A stretch of DNA of 64,000 bases from Bifidobacterium breve (GCA_945878865.1 CAMCUD010000008.1:1-64000), one strand, 5' to 3'. Positions 32,517 through 42,553 are shown, numbered from the stretch's first letter. Translations and numbers: made by a program. Notes: generated by a model not told the origin, from the letters alone.

Positions 32517-35044
32517 GCCCGACCATCGCCGTTCCCCAGGCCGACGCCCTGCGCCGGCAGGTCGCCGGCATCGCCGCGGAGATCTCGCCCGCCTGGCCGA
32601 TCGAGCGCTTCGTCGCCGTCAACCCCCTCGCCGGGATCGAACACCTCTCGTTCGCCGAGGCGGCCGACCACGCCCAGCGCACCTTCGGCGCGCCCGGGTG
32701 GCGCCCCGAGGACGAGCTGCGTGCCGCCGAGCGCGACGGCCGGATCAGCGAGCACGAGCTGCGCCGCGCGCTGCGGGCGCGGCTCGGTGACCAGGCCGAT
32801 CGCGAGATCAGGCTCGGCGGCCGGACGATCACCCTCGAGCAGCTGTTCCTCACCGACCTGCGGGTCGCCCCCGCGGCCGACCCGCAGCCGCGGCAGACCC
32901 TCACGCCGGCAGAGGCCTGGGGCATGAAGCTCGGCGCGCGCCTGGCGGACGAAGCGGACGAGATGATGACCGGCTGGCTGGCCGCCTACCTCGACGCGGG
33001 CAAGGCCCGCTGGGCCATGCCGCACCGCGAGCGCGGCCTGTACGGCGCGTGGCGGGAGCTGGCCACGCACGACCCCGCGTTCACCAGGGCCGCGCGGCGG
33101 CGGATCGCCGACCTCCCGCAGGACGCAGCAGAGGCGCTCGCCGAGCTGCTCGGCGAGGCCGAGCTCGACGCCGCTGGGCAGGAGCAGCTCCTGCGCGCGC
33201 TGCTGACCCGCCAGCCCGGCTGGTCCTCGCATGCGCGCTGGCGCCAGGAGCAGGTCGGAGACGTCGACTTCACCGACCTCGCGGCGGTGCGCCTGGCCTG
33301 TGAGCGCGCGCTGCTGCACCCCGCGGCGGGCGCCGACGCGCTCGCGCGGGTGCCCGGCGCCCCGGTGCCGCCGGCGCCCGACCCGAGGGCGCGCATGGCG
33401 GCGGTCGCCGCGGCGCTGGGTGTCAGCCCGGACACGCCAGAGCTCGGCGAGGCGCTGGGGATCCTCGGCCCGAGCGCGCGGCCGGGTATCTGGCAGGAGG
33501 CACTGGAGGCGACCTTCCGCGGCGAGCTGCTGCGCAAGATCGACGCCGGCCGGCCCGCCGGCGCGCTGCCCGAGCAGACGCTCGCCCAGGCGGTGTTCTG
33601 CATCGACGTGCGCTCGGAGGTGCTGCGGCGCCACCTCGAGGCCACCGGCCCCTACGAGACGATCGGCTTCGCCGGGTTCTTCGGCCTGGCCGTCGACGTC
33701 CAGGCATTTGGCGGAGACGTCACCACCGAGCAGTGCCCGGTGCTCGTCAAGCCGGCCGCGGTCGTCTGCGAGCGGCCCGACGCCGGCCACGAGCGGGAGG
33801 CTGAGCGCTCGCTGCGCTTCACCGAGCGCCTGGCCGCCGCGCGCGATGCCTGGCAGGGCGCCCGCAAGGGGCTGCTGGCGAAGTACGTCTTCGCCGAGGC
33901 CGTCGGCTTCGTCACGGGCCCCGTCGCCACGGCGAAGACGGTCGCGCCGAACGCCGCGGGCAGCCTCGCCGAGAAGGCCGCTGCCCCGCCCCACGTCCCC
34001 ACCCACATGGACGTCACCTCGCTGCCGCTCGAGGACCGGATCAGCGGCGCGGCCTTCGCCCTGACCGCGATGGGCCTCGTCGACGGCTTCGCGCCGATCG
34101 TCCTGCTCTGCGGGCACGGCTCGACGACGGTGAACAACCCGCACATGGCGGCGCTTGACTGCGGCGCCTGCGGTGGCCACCGCGGCGCGCACAACGCCCG
34201 CGCGATGGCGGCGGTGCTCAACGACCCGGAGGTCCGGGCCGGCGTGGCCGCCAAGGGGATCACGATCCCCGACACCACGTGGTTCGCCGCCGGCGAGCAC
34301 GACACCGCCACCGACGTCGTGCGCCTCCTCGACGAGGACGTGCCGGCCTCGCACCGTGAGGCGCTCGACGCCCTGCGGCGCGACCTCGCCCGCGCGAGCG
34401 CGGCGACGTCGGCCGAGCGCAAGCTCCGGCTCCCCAACGCGGCCGCGTCGAGGGACGGTGCGGAGGAGGCGCTCGTCCGCAGCCGCGACTGGGCGCAGAT
34501 CGCGCCCGAGTGGGGCCTGGCGGGCTGCGCGGCCTTCATCGTGGGCTCCCGCGAGCTGACGGCCGGGCGCGATTTCGGCAGCCGGACGTTCCTGCACTCC
34601 TACGACGCGTCGGCCGACCCGGCAGACGAGGCGCTGACCCTGATCCTCACCGCGCCGCTGGTCGTCGCGCACTGGATCGCGAGCCAGTACTACTTCTCGT
34701 CGGTCGCCCCCGACCAGTTCGGCGCCGGGACTAAGATCTCGCACAACGTGGTGAGCGGCATCGGCGTGCTGAGCGGACCAGGCGGTGACCTCCGCGGCGG
34801 TCTCCCCTGGGAGTCCGTCGGGGTCGGCGAGCGCCTCGAGCACGAGCCCATGCGCCTGCTCGCGGTCGTCGACGCCCCGCGCGACCGCATCGACGGGGTG
34901 CTCTCCGGCGCTCCGCAGGTCGAGCGGCTCATCGACGGCGAGTGGATCACTCTCGTCGCCCGCGACGACGCCTCAAGCCCCTGGCTGCGCCGCATGCCGG
35001 GTGGATCGTGGGCGCCGCACGAGGGCCTGGAGGTCGCCGCGTGA
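32513..35044 (+). CDS. dabA: DabA (DUF2309): carbonic-anhydrase-like subunit of DAB transporter
   Basis: An 843-residue DUF2309 protein. The four zinc-site residues known from Halothiobacillus DabA (Cys, Asp, His, Cys) are visible: C363 and D365 in VFCIDVRSE, H535 in LCGHGSTT and C550 in LDCGACGGH. Their spacing (2 residues; 15 residues) equals that in the studied protein. DabA is thought to hydrate CO2 vectorially on the cytosolic side, energised by DabB. ATG 32513 overlaps dabB; the open frame upstream of it is non-coding shadow of dabB. The stop overlaps the purK GTG. Confidence 0.93.
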   Translation: MSPTIAVPQADALRRQVAGIAAEISPAWPIERFVAVNPLAGIEHLSFAEAADHAQRTFGAPGWRPEDELRAAERDGRISEHELRRALRARLGDQADREIRLGGRTITLEQLFLTDLRVAPAADPQPRQTLTPAEAWGMKLGARLADEADEMMTGWLAAYLDAGKARWAMPHRERGLYGAWRELATHDPAFTRAARRRIADLPQDAAEALAELLGEAELDAAGQEQLLRALLTRQPGWSSHARWRQEQVGDVDFTDLAAVRLACERALLHPAAGADALARVPGAPVPPAPDPRARMAAVAAALGVSPDTPELGEALGILGPSARPGIWQEALEATFRGELLRKIDAGRPAGALPEQTLAQAVFCIDVRSEVLRRHLEATGPYETIGFAGFFGLAVDVQAFGGDVTTEQCPVLVKPAAVVCERPDAGHEREAERSLRFTERLAAARDAWQGARKGLLAKYVFAEAVGFVTGPVATAKTVAPNAAGSLAEKAAAPPHVPTHMDVTSLPLEDRISGAAFALTAMGLVDGFAPIVLLCGHGSTTVNNPHMAALDCGACGGHRGAHNARAMAAVLNDPEVRAGVAAKGITIPDTTWFAAGEHDTATDVVRLLDEDVPASHREALDALRRDLARASAATSAERKLRLPNAAASRDGAEEALVRSRDWAQIAPEWGLAGCAAFIVGSRELTAGRDFGSRTFLHSYDASADPADEALTLILTAPLVVAHWIASQYYFSSVAPDQFGAGTKISHNVVSGIGVLSGPGGDLRGGLPWESVGVGERLEHEPMRLLAVVDAPRDRIDGVLSGAPQVERLIDGEWITLVARDDASSPWLRRMPGGSWAPHEGLEVAA

Positions 35045-36195
35045 GCACCGTCTCTGCACCGGCGACGCCGACCGCCCGCGTGGGCATCGTCGGCGGCGGC
35101 CAGCTCGCGCGGATGTCGCAGGCCGCGGCGATTGCCCTGGACGTCGAGCTGCACGTGCTCGACGCCGCGGGAGCGCCCGCGGCGGCCGCCGGCGCCCAGC
35201 TGATCGAGGGCTCGTGGGAGTCCCTCGACGACCTCGCGCGGCTGGCCGCCGACGTCGACGTCGTGACGTTCGACCACGAGTTCGCCGACCGCGAGGCGCT
35301 CCAGGAGCTCGCGCGGCGCGGCGTCGTGATCCGCCCGCACCCGGACGTCAAGCGCCTCGCCCAGGACAAGCTGCACATGCGCCGCACGCTCGGCGACCAG
35401 CTCGGCCTGCCCGTCCCGGCGTTCGCTGAGGTCCACGAGGCGGCAGACGTCGAGGCGTTCGCGCAGGCCAACGGCTGGCCGGTCGTCCTCAAGACGATCA
35501 CCGGCGGCTACGACGGCAAGGGCGTGCAGGTGGTCGACACCCCGCGGGAGGCGGCCGAGACGATCGCCGCGTTCGGCGCGCCGGTGCTCGCCGAGGCGCT
35601 CGTCGGCATCGACCTCGAGCTCTCGGCGATCGTCGCCCGCGCCGCGGGGACCGGCGAGGTCCGCGCCTACCCGGTCGTCGAGACCCTTCAGGTCGACGGC
35701 ATCTGCAACGAGGTGGTCCTCCCCGCGCGCGTCGACCCCGTGATTGCCGCGAGGGCCGACGCGCTCGCGCTCGAGCTCGCCGAGGCGATCGGGCTCGAGG
35801 GCCTGCTCGCCGTCGAGCTCTTCGTCAGCGACGGCGAGCTGCTCATCAACGAGCTGGCGATGCGCCCGCACAACTCCGGCCACGTGACGCTCAACGGCTG
35901 CCTGACCTCGCAGTTCGAGCAGCACCTGCGCGCTGTGCTCGGCTGGCCGCTCGGCGCCACACGCGCCGTGGCCCCCGCCGCGGCGATGGTCAACGTGCTC
36001 GGGCCGGCCGACGGCAGCGACCCGGGCGACCGCATCGCCGCGGCACTGCACGTCGAGGGCGCGCACGTCCACCTGTACGGCAAGGCGCCCCGCCCGGGGC
36101 GCAAGCTCGGCCACGTCACGGCACTGGGGCCGGACGGCGACGCGGCGCTGGAGTCCGCGCGCGCTGCGGCCGCGATCCTCGAGGGGGAACGATGA
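35041..36195 (+). CDS. purK: N5-carboxyaminoimidazole ribonucleotide synthetase
   Basis: A 384-residue ATP-grasp enzyme: [11 protein letters not shown] at the N-terminus, [15 protein letters not shown] in the ATP-binding lid and [18 protein letters not shown] at the catalytic end. PurK uses ATP and bicarbonate to carboxylate AIR in purine synthesis. GTG 35041 overlaps the dabA stop (GTGA), so it is translationally coupled to a bicarbonate-supplying system, which makes metabolic sense. The stop overlaps purE. Confidence 0.95.
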   Translation: MSTVSAPATPTARVGIVGGGQLARMSQAAAIALDVELHVLDAAGAPAAAAGAQLIEGSWESLDDLARLAADVDVVTFDHEFADREALQELARRGVVIRPHPDVKRLAQDKLHMRRTLGDQLGLPVPAFAEVHEAADVEAFAQANGWPVVLKTITGGYDGKGVQVVDTPREAAETIAAFGAPVLAEALVGIDLELSAIVARAAGTGEVRAYPVVETLQVDGICNEVVLPARVDPVIAARADALALELAEAIGLEGLLAVELFVSDGELLINELAMRPHNSGHVTLNGCLTSQFEQHLRAVLGWPLGATRAVAPAAAMVNVLGPADGSDPGDRIAAALHVEGAHVHLYGKAPRPGRKLGHVTALGPDGDAALESARAAAAILEGER

Positions 36196-36683
36196 GCGCA
36201 CCGCGCGTCGGCGTCGTCATGGGCAGCAAGTCCGACCTGCCGGTCATGCAGGCCGCGGCGGATGCGCTGGCGGAGTTCGACATCTCGCACGAGGTGCGGG
36301 TCGTCTCCGCACACCGTACGCCCACCCAGATGATCGCCTACGGCCAGGAGGCCGAGCGGCGGGGCCTCGAGGTGATCATCGCGGGCGCCGGCGGCGCCGC
36401 GCACCTGCCCGGCATGCTCGCGTCGGTGACGCCGCTGCCGGTCATCGGGGTCCCCGTTCCCCTGAAGTACCTCGACGGCCTCGACAGCCTGCTTTCGATC
36501 GTGCAGATGCCCGGCGGCGTGCCCGTCGCGACGGTCGCCGTCGGCAACGCCCGCAACGCGGGCCTGCTGGCGGTCCGCATCCTCGGCGCCACCGATCCCG
36601 CGCTGCGGGGCCGGATCGCCGACTTCCAGACCGCGATCGGTGACGCATCACGCGCCGCCGACCGTGAACTCAACGACGCCTGA
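36192..36683 (+). CDS. purE: N5-CAIR mutase
   Basis: A 163-residue class I Pur[31 protein letters not shown] with the catalytic His, and [14 protein letters not shown]. It converts N5-CAIR to CAIR after PurK. ATG 36192 overlaps the purK stop (ATGA). It closes the five-gene coupled run. Confidence 0.96.
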   Translation: MSAPRVGVVMGSKSDLPVMQAAADALAEFDISHEVRVVSAHRTPTQMIAYGQEAERRGLEVIIAGAGGAAHLPGMLASVTPLPVIGVPVPLKYLDGLDSLLSIVQMPGGVPVATVAVGNARNAGLLAVRILGATDPALRGRIADFQTAIGDASRAADRELNDA

Positions 36684-36736
36684 GCGTCACCCGATTCGAC
36701 ATGCCCAACGACCACCCGGACCAGGGAGGACGACCC

Positions 36737-37558
36737 GTGCTCCGACAGAAGCGCCTACTCATCACCGGTCTCGTGACGACCGACAGCATCGCCTTCGCCG
36801 TCGCCGAACGCGCGCAGCTCAACGGCGCGACGATCGTGCTGTCGGCGCTCGGCCGCGACCTCGAGCTCGCCGAGGCGGCCGCTGCCAAGCTGCCGTCGCC
36901 CGCGCCGCTCATCGAGATGGACGTGACCCGCACCGAGGATCTCGACGCGGGCCGGGAAAAGATCGGCGAGCTGCTCGGCGGGCTCGACGGGGCGCTGCAC
37001 GCGGTGGCGTTCGCGCCCCGCGACGCGCTCGGCGGCGACCTCATGGCCGCGCGGCCGGAGGGCATCGAGCTCGCGTTCCGCACGAGCGCGTGGTCGTTGG
37101 CCGGGGTGGCGGGGATCCTCCGCGACCTCGCGCCGGCGTCCGGCGGCTCGCTCGTCGGCCTGGACTTCGACGCCGACGGCGGCGCCTGGCCGGTCTACAA
37201 CTGGATGGGCGTCTGCAAGGCCGCGCTCCAGTCGACGTCCCGCTACCTGGCGCGCGACCTCGGCCCGCGCGGGATCCGCGTGAACCTCGTTGCCGCCGGG
37301 CCGCTGCACACCCGGGCGGCCGGCGGGATCCCCGGCTTCGATCACCTCCTCGAGGCGTGGGAGCGCCAGGCGCCGCTGGGCTGGGACCCGCGGGACGCCG
37401 GGCCGGCGGCGGACGCCGCGGTATTCCTGCTCACCGACTGGGCGCGCGCGATCACCGGTGAGGTCCTGCACGCCGACGGCGGCTATCACGCGATGGCCGC
37501 CCCGCCGGCGACGACCGACGTGCCGGAGGGTCAGGAGCGCCGCGCGTACGCGACGTAG
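36737..37558 (+). CDS. Enoyl-ACP reductase, InhA/FabI-like
   Basis: A 273-residue SDR protein of the divergent enoyl reductase type: LLITGLVTTDSIAFAVAERA replaces the usual TGxxxGxG, and the Y-x6-K pair is in VYNWMGVCKAALQS, with RVNLVAAGPLHTRAAGG and a C-terminal GEVLHADGGYHAM. These match InhA (mycobacterial FabI), which reduces 2-enoyl-ACP with NADH in fatty-acid elongation. GTG 36737 with GGGAGG 10 bases before is preferred over ATG 36701. Its final 28 bp overlap the convergent NHL gene. Confidence 0.88.
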   Translation: MLRQKRLLITGLVTTDSIAFAVAERAQLNGATIVLSALGRDLELAEAAAAKLPSPAPLIEMDVTRTEDLDAGREKIGELLGGLDGALHAVAFAPRDALGGDLMAARPEGIELAFRTSAWSLAGVAGILRDLAPASGGSLVGLDFDADGGAWPVYNWMGVCKAALQSTSRYLARDLGPRGIRVNLVAAGPLHTRAAGGIPGFDHLLEAWERQAPLGWDPRDAGPAADAAVFLLTDWARAITGEVLHADGGYHAMAAPPATTDVPEGQERRAYAT

Positions 37559-39417
37559 CTGGCCCCGGCGGGGACGAGGGTCGTGCGTGCGCGGGCGAAG
37601 TCGCGCACGCCGACCTTGCCCTCGATGACGCTGACGCGGGTCCGCGCCCGTCGGCCGCGACGGCAGTCGTCGACGGTCAGCCACTGGGTGCCGCGCACGA
37701 CGGCCGAGCCGTACTTGCCGTCGGTGCGGAACTTCCCCTTGGCCTTCACGCGGCTACGCCGCGTGCGCTTCTTGCGCGCGGCCGTGTCGGCGCGCGGCGC
37801 GAAGGCGAGCAGCCGGCCGGCCAACAGCGTCGCGGTGCGGGCGCGACGCGTGCGGCGCGGCACGGTCTTGACCCCGTCCTGCGCCCCGGCCGCGCCGGGA
37901 TCCTTCACCGGCACCGGGCAGCCGCTGAGCTGCTCGGTGAGCCGGAGGTCGACAAGCGATCCGTTCTTGCGCTGATCGATCGTGAGGATGCCTTCGGAGA
38001 GGTCGGCGAAGTCCGTGGTGCCGTCGGGCCGGGCGACGGTCAACCGGGCCTGCCCCGTGCGCGTGTCGAGCACCGACCCGTCGGGGATGAGCTTGACCTG
38101 GTCGAGGGGGACCGCACGCTTTGCGCCGGGCACCCGGATGAAGACCCGGCCACGCAGCGTCTGGACGAGGACCGTCTCGTTGACCTGCGGCGCCGTGGGC
38201 GTCGTCGACGTGTCACCGGGGGGCTGCGTCGTCGGCGGCGAGACCGCCGACGGCAGATCGACGCGGCGCAGCCGGCTGTCGGTCGACGCGCCCACCACGA
38301 TGTCCCCGCTGCCGTCGATCGCGACGCCCCGCGGCTCGGTCATCGAGGCCGCCGCGGCGTCGCCGCCATCACCGCAGGCGGCGGTCGCGGGTGAGCAGCC
38401 CGAGCCGTCGCCGGCGACCGTCGTGATCGTGCCGCTCGCGTCGACGAGCCGGATGCGGTTGTTCGAGGTGTCCGCGACGACGAACCCGCCGCCGGTCAGC
38501 GCCACCACGTCGTCGGGCGCGTGGATCCCCGCCGTGGTCGCAGCGCCGCCGTCGCCGCTGAACGTCGCCGCGCCGGCGTCCTGCCGCCCGGCGACGCGAT
38601 CGATCGTGCCGCCGCCGTCCGCGCTGACCCGGCGCACCCGGGACAGCGTCGGCTCGGTGAAGAGAAAGCCGGCGCCGGGGAGCATCGCGATGCCGTTCGG
38701 GCCGCCGAGGTCCGCGGCGGTGCTCGCGCCACCGTCGCCGCAGGACGTCGCGGGATCGGTGCAGAACTGCCCGGTGCCGGCCACCGTCGAGATCACGCCC
38801 GCGGACACGCGGCGCACGCGGGCGTTGTTGCGGTCGGCGATGAGGACGCTCGCACCGTCACGCGTCGCCACGTCGGCGGGGCCGTCGAGCTGCGCGGAGG
38901 TTGCCGCGCCGCCGTCGCCCGTCACGCCGGGGCTCCCCGTGCCGGCCACCGTCGTGATCGCCTTGCCATCGACCCGGCGGACCTTGTTGTTGCCGAAGTC
39001 GGCGATGAAGAACGAGTCCTCGTCGATCACCGCGACCCCACGGGGAGCCGTCAGCTGCGCGGTCGTCGCCGGGCTTCCGTCTCCGCACGACCCCGTCGGG
39101 ACGGTGCACGTGCTGCCGCTGCCGGCCACCGTGCTGATCGTCCCGTCGGCTTCGATGCGGCGGATACGGTTCGTCCCCGTGTCGGCGAAGATCACCGCGC
39201 CCGAAGGCGTCACGCCCGCGCCGCGCGGGTCGCCGAGCTGCGCCGCGGTGGCCGGTCCGCCGTCGCCGCACGCCAGGGTGGAGTTCGCGCAGAACCCGCC
39301 GGTGCCGGCCAGCGGGAAGATCGTGGTACCGGCGATCGCTGCCGACGCAGCGGCGGGCAGCGCGACGGACCCGGCGAAGCCGAGTGCGATGGCCGCGATG
39401 ATGGACGGTCGGATCAT
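37531..39417 (-). CDS. Exported NHL-repeat protein with FecR-like C-terminus
   Basis: A 628-residue protein with a signal peptide (to about residue 27), about six NHL/beta-propeller repeats (residues ~30-390; recurring CGDGGPATAAQL, PRGVAV, NNRIRRV and ISTVAGTG units), a Pro/Thr linker, and a C-terminal region (~410-628) with repeated segments ending EGKVGVRDF...TLVPAGASYVA, reminiscent of FecR domains. Such propellers usually bind ligands or scaffold proteins outside the cell. The basic KKRTRRSRVK insert is notable. It is divergent from the CHASE2 cyclase, which also senses extracellular signals. Confidence 0.78.
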   Translation of the reverse strand: MIRPSIIAAIALGFAGSVALPAAASAAIAGTTIFPLAGTGGFCANSTLACGDGGPATAAQLGDPRGAGVTPSGAVIFADTGTNRIRRIEADGTISTVAGSGSTCTVPTGSCGDGSPATTAQLTAPRGVAVIDEDSFFIADFGNNKVRRVDGKAITTVAGTGSPGVTGDGGAATSAQLDGPADVATRDGASVLIADRNNARVRRVSAGVISTVAGTGQFCTDPATSCGDGGASTAADLGGPNGIAMLPGAGFLFTEPTLSRVRRVSADGGGTIDRVAGRQDAGAATFSGDGGAATTAGIHAPDDVVALTGGGFVVADTSNNRIRLVDASGTITTVAGDGSGCSPATAACGDGGDAAAASMTEPRGVAIDGSGDIVVGASTDSRLRRVDLPSAVSPPTTQPPGDTSTTPTAPQVNETVLVQTLRGRVFIRVPGAKRAVPLDQVKLIPDGSVLDTRTGQARLTVARPDGTTDFADLSEGILTIDQRKNGSLVDLRLTEQLSGCPVPVKDPGAAGAQDGVKTVPRRTRRARTATLLAGRLLAFAPRADTAARKKRTRRSRVKAKGKFRTDGKYGSAVVRGTQWLTVDDCRRGRRARTRVSVIEGKVGVRDFARARTTLVPAGASYVAYARRS

Positions 39418-39504
39418 GGATGGACGCCCGACGATACGCCCGCGAACGGGCGCGAACTGTCACCTGCCTGACACGAACACGGTCGGGTGCGCGACGGAGC
39501 GGCC

Positions 39505-41250
39505 ATGGGCCTGAAGACGAGGCGGACGATCGTGGCGCTCGTCGCCGCGGCGATCGCGATCGCGGCTGGGGCGGTGGTGGCGTTGACCGACGTGCTGCAC
39601 CGCGCGGAGCTCTCGAGCGTCGACGCGCGGTTTCAGATCCGCGGCGAGCAAGCGGTCCCGGACGACGTGGTGTTCGTGGCGATCGACGAGGAATCCATCG
39701 CCGACATCGGGAACTGGCCGTTCCCGCGCGGCTTCCATGGGGACGTCATCAACCGGCTGCTCGACCAGGGCGCGAAGGTCATCGCGTTCGACGTGGAGTT
39801 CAGCCAGGAGTCGGACTCCCCGGCCGACGACGCGGCGCTGCGCCGCGCCGCCCGCCGAGCGGGGGATCGCCTCGTCCTGGCGAGCGCCAGTGTGCTCGAC
39901 GGTCGCCCGTTCGTCGCGATCGGACGCGAGGAGTTCAGGGCCCCGGGCGTCGCGAAGGGCGACGTGAACTTCCGCCTGGACCCCGGGGGCTACTACCGGC
40001 GCGTCGGCATGATCGACGGCACGCCGCACTTCGACACCGAGGCCGTGCGGCTCGCCGGGCAGCCGATCCCCGCGCCGGCCCTCAGCGCCGACCCTGGCCA
40101 GTGGATCGACTACGTGGGCGACAGCGGGCGGATCCGGCGCGTCCCCTACGTGGACGTTCTCGACGGCAAGGTGCCCGACGACGTCATCCGCGGCAAGATC
40201 GTCGTCGTCGGCCCGGCGGCGTCATCCCTCCGTGACGAGCACCCGACGCCCACCGCGCAGGCGATGGACGGCGCCGAGATCCACGCCAACGCCATCGCCA
40301 CCCTCGTACGCGGCGTCCCGCTCAGCGACGCCCCCGGCTGGTGGACCGCGCTGCTCATCGTCATCGCGGGTGTCGCCGCGCCGCTCGCCGGCGCGCTGGC
40401 CCCCGTCCGCCGCGCGCTCATCGCGTCCCTGCTGGCAGGTGTCGGCGTCATGGTCGGCGTGCTCATCGGCACCCAGCTCGCGTTCCAGGCGGGCCGCGTC
40501 GTCGAGCTCCTTCCCGCGCTGACCGCCGGCGTCGTCGGCACCGTCGGCGCGCTCGGCGGCACCTACGCCACCGAGCTGCGCCGCCGCGCCCAGCAGCGCC
40601 GGGTCTTCGAGCGCTTCGTCCCCGAGGCCGTCGTCGGCGAGGTGCTCGACCGCATGGACGGCCAGGCCCGCATCGCCGGCATCCAGCGCGACGGCACCGT
40701 GATGTTCTGCGACCTCCGCGGCTTCACGAGCTACGCCGAGTCGCTGCCCGCCGAGCGCGTCTTCGAGGTGCTCAACGCGTATCTCGGCGAGGTCAGCGAC
40801 GCGATCCTCGACCACGGCGGCACGCTCGTGACGTACCTCGGCGACGGCGTCATGGCGGTGTTCGGCGCGCCGCTCGCCCAGGATGACCACGCCGACCGCG
40901 CGCTCGCCGCGGCGCGGGAGATCCTCGACGTGCGGCTGCCGCGCTTCAACGCGCAGGTCGGCGGTGACTTCCGCATCGGGATCGGCCTGCACTCCGGCGC
41001 GGTGATGTCGGGCAACGTCGGCTCGGAGCGACGCATGGAGTACGCGGCCGTCGGCGACGTCACGAACACCGCCGCACGACTGCAGGGTGAGACGAAGGGC
41101 ACCCCGCATCAGCTGCTGCTCAGCGACGCGACCCGCACCGCGCTCCAGCACGACCCGGGCGACCTCGTCGGCGCCGGCGCGTTCGCGCTGCGCGGGCGCG
41201 AAGAGCCGGTGACCTGCTGGTCGTTGGGATCCCCCGGTCCTTCGACCTGA
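39505..41250 (+). CDS. CHASE2-domain class III adenylate cyclase
   Basis: A 581-residue sensor cyclase: N-terminal membrane helix, extracytoplasmic CHASE2 domain (about 30-240, with DDVVFVAIDEESIADIGNWP and FDVEFSQES), two or three membrane helices (about 260-330) and a C-terminal class III cyclase (about 380-570). Both metal-binding Asp are present (MFCDLRGFTSY and YLGDGVMAVFG) and the transition-state Asn/Arg in GDVTNTAARLQ, so it should be active; cAMP is the likely product. ATG 39505 has GGAG 6 bases before; an in-frame GTG at 39487 is the alternative. Confidence 0.92.
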   Translation: MGLKTRRTIVALVAAAIAIAAGAVVALTDVLHRAELSSVDARFQIRGEQAVPDDVVFVAIDEESIADIGNWPFPRGFHGDVINRLLDQGAKVIAFDVEFSQESDSPADDAALRRAARRAGDRLVLASASVLDGRPFVAIGREEFRAPGVAKGDVNFRLDPGGYYRRVGMIDGTPHFDTEAVRLAGQPIPAPALSADPGQWIDYVGDSGRIRRVPYVDVLDGKVPDDVIRGKIVVVGPAASSLRDEHPTPTAQAMDGAEIHANAIATLVRGVPLSDAPGWWTALLIVIAGVAAPLAGALAPVRRALIASLLAGVGVMVGVLIGTQLAFQAGRVVELLPALTAGVVGTVGALGGTYATELRRRAQQRRVFERFVPEAVVGEVLDRMDGQARIAGIQRDGTVMFCDLRGFTSYAESLPAERVFEVLNAYLGEVSDAILDHGGTLVTYLGDGVMAVFGAPLAQDDHADRALAAAREILDVRLPRFNAQVGGDFRIGIGLHSGAVMSGNVGSERRMEYAAVGDVTNTAARLQGETKGTPHQLLLSDATRTALQHDPGDLVGAGAFALRGREEPVTCWSLGSPGPST

Positions 41251-41494
41251 GGTCCTTCGATCGCAGGGGGCCGGTTCCTCGGCCGTCCCGCCACGCCGGT
41301 GGATGGTGCGGCCTGTCCTCCGCCGGCACGATGAGATCCATGCCAGCCACCATCACGCAGCCGGGCCGAAGCGCCCGGACCTCCAGCCCGCTCCCACCCC
41401 TCCGCCGGTCGCGGAACGTCCACGGGGAGCGCAAGGCGGTGCGGAGCGGCATGCGGCCCTCGCCTGCCCTGGCTGGCTCCCCCCGGGAGGCGTC

Positions 41495-41878
41495 ATGACC
41501 CCCGGGGCCCGTCGGGCGCGCCGCGGCGTGCCGAATGCAGGGCCGTCGGCGCGGCGAGCGCGCCGGCGGCCCGACCGATCGACGACCTACGCGCTCACCG
41601 GGCGCGTCGCGTGGGTCGAGCCGCGCGGCGGCCTGATCGTGCTGCGTGTCGACAGCACGAACCGCCGCGCCCGCGTCCTGCGCGGCCGGACGGTCACGGT
41701 CGACCTGACCCGGGCGCGCGTGCGCGCGCCCGACCGCGATCAGGACGGCCAGCACACGGCTGCGGACCTGCTTCCCGGCGAGCGCGTCACCGTGCGCGCG
41801 AACCTGCCCCGGCGCCTGGCGCGCGTCCCGCAGATCGTCGGCGCGGCGTCGCTCGACGTCCACGACCATGCGCCGTAG
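41495..41878 (+). CDS. Small basic protein with OB-like domain
   Basis: A 127-residue protein with an Arg-rich N-terminus (about 1-35) and a beta-rich domain (YALTGRVAWVEPRGGLIVLRV ... VTVDLTRARVRA ... LLPGERVTVRANLPR) that resembles DUF5666/OB-fold modules in secreted or cytosolic actinobacterial proteins. No signal peptide is visible. ATG 41495 follows GGGAGG by 4 bases. It lies 27 bp before the NarL-type regulator and may be co-transcribed. Function unknown. Confidence 0.6.
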   Translation: MTPGARRARRGVPNAGPSARRARRRPDRSTTYALTGRVAWVEPRGGLIVLRVDSTNRRARVLRGRTVTVDLTRARVRAPDRDQDGQHTAADLLPGERVTVRANLPRRLARVPQIVGAASLDVHDHAP

Positions 41879-41905
41879 ACCGCCGGGCCCCGTACCGTTC
41901 GGGCG

Positions 41906-42553
41906 ATGACGTCTGCAGCGGAGCGGGTGCGTGTCCTCGTCGCCGACGACCACCCGCTCTTCCGGGAGGCGGTCGCCCGCGCCGTGCGGGAACGCCCGGA
42001 GTTCGAGCTCGTCCGCGAGGTCGCCGACGGCCGGGAGGCCCTCGACGCCATCCGCGAGCTCGCGCCCGACGTGGCGGTCCTCGACGTCAAGATGCCGATC
42101 CTCGACGGGCTGCAGGTGCTCAACGCGATCACCCGCGAGGGCCTGCCGACCCGCGCGGTCCTGTTGACCGCGTACCTCGACGGGCCGATCGCGTTCGAGG
42201 CGGTCGCCGCGGGCGCCGGGGCGGTGCTCTCCAAGGAGGCAGACCGCCGCGCGATTGCCGACGCGGTCGCCGCCGTCGGCCGGGGCGAGACGGTGCTCGG
42301 CGCCGAGGTGCAGAGCGGACTGGCCGCGGAGATCCGCCTGCGCGGCACGCCGGACCGGCCGCCGCTCTCGGCGCGCGAGCAGGAGGTGCTGCGGTACGTC
42401 GCCGAGGGGCAGTCCGCTCCGCAGATCGCCGAGGCGCTCGTGCTCTCCCCGACGACCGTCCGCAGCCACCTGCAGAGCCTGTACGAGAAGCTCGGCGTCT
42501 CCGACCGGGCCGCGGCGGTCGCCGAGGCGATGCGCCGGGGTCTGCTGGAGTAG
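41906..42553 (+). CDS. NarL/LuxR-type response regulator
   Basis: A 215-residue regulator: receiver domain (about 8-125) with VLVADDHPLFREAV, phospho-acceptor Asp in DVAVLDVKMPILDG and conserved Lys in AVLSKEAD, then a LuxR HTH (about 150-212, LSAREQEVLRYVAEGQS ... SPTTVRSHLQSLYEKLGV). Its stop overlaps the kinase start by one base (TAGTG), so it pairs with that kinase. DNA target unknown. Confidence 0.94.
   Translation: MTSAAERVRVLVADDHPLFREAVARAVRERPEFELVREVADGREALDAIRELAPDVAVLDVKMPILDGLQVLNAITREGLPTRAVLLTAYLDGPIAFEAVAAGAGAVLSKEADRRAIADAVAAVGRGETVLGAEVQSGLAAEIRLRGTPDRPPLSAREQEVLRYVAEGQSAPQIAEALVLSPTTVRSHLQSLYEKLGVSDRAAAVAEAMRRGLLE

Noticed and set aside
30950-35044. A single 1364-residue reading frame ending as DabA
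   Set aside because: The first ~520 codons are Arg/Pro/Ala-rich shadow of dabB in another frame; the DabA family starts at ATG 32513, which overlaps the dabB stop.
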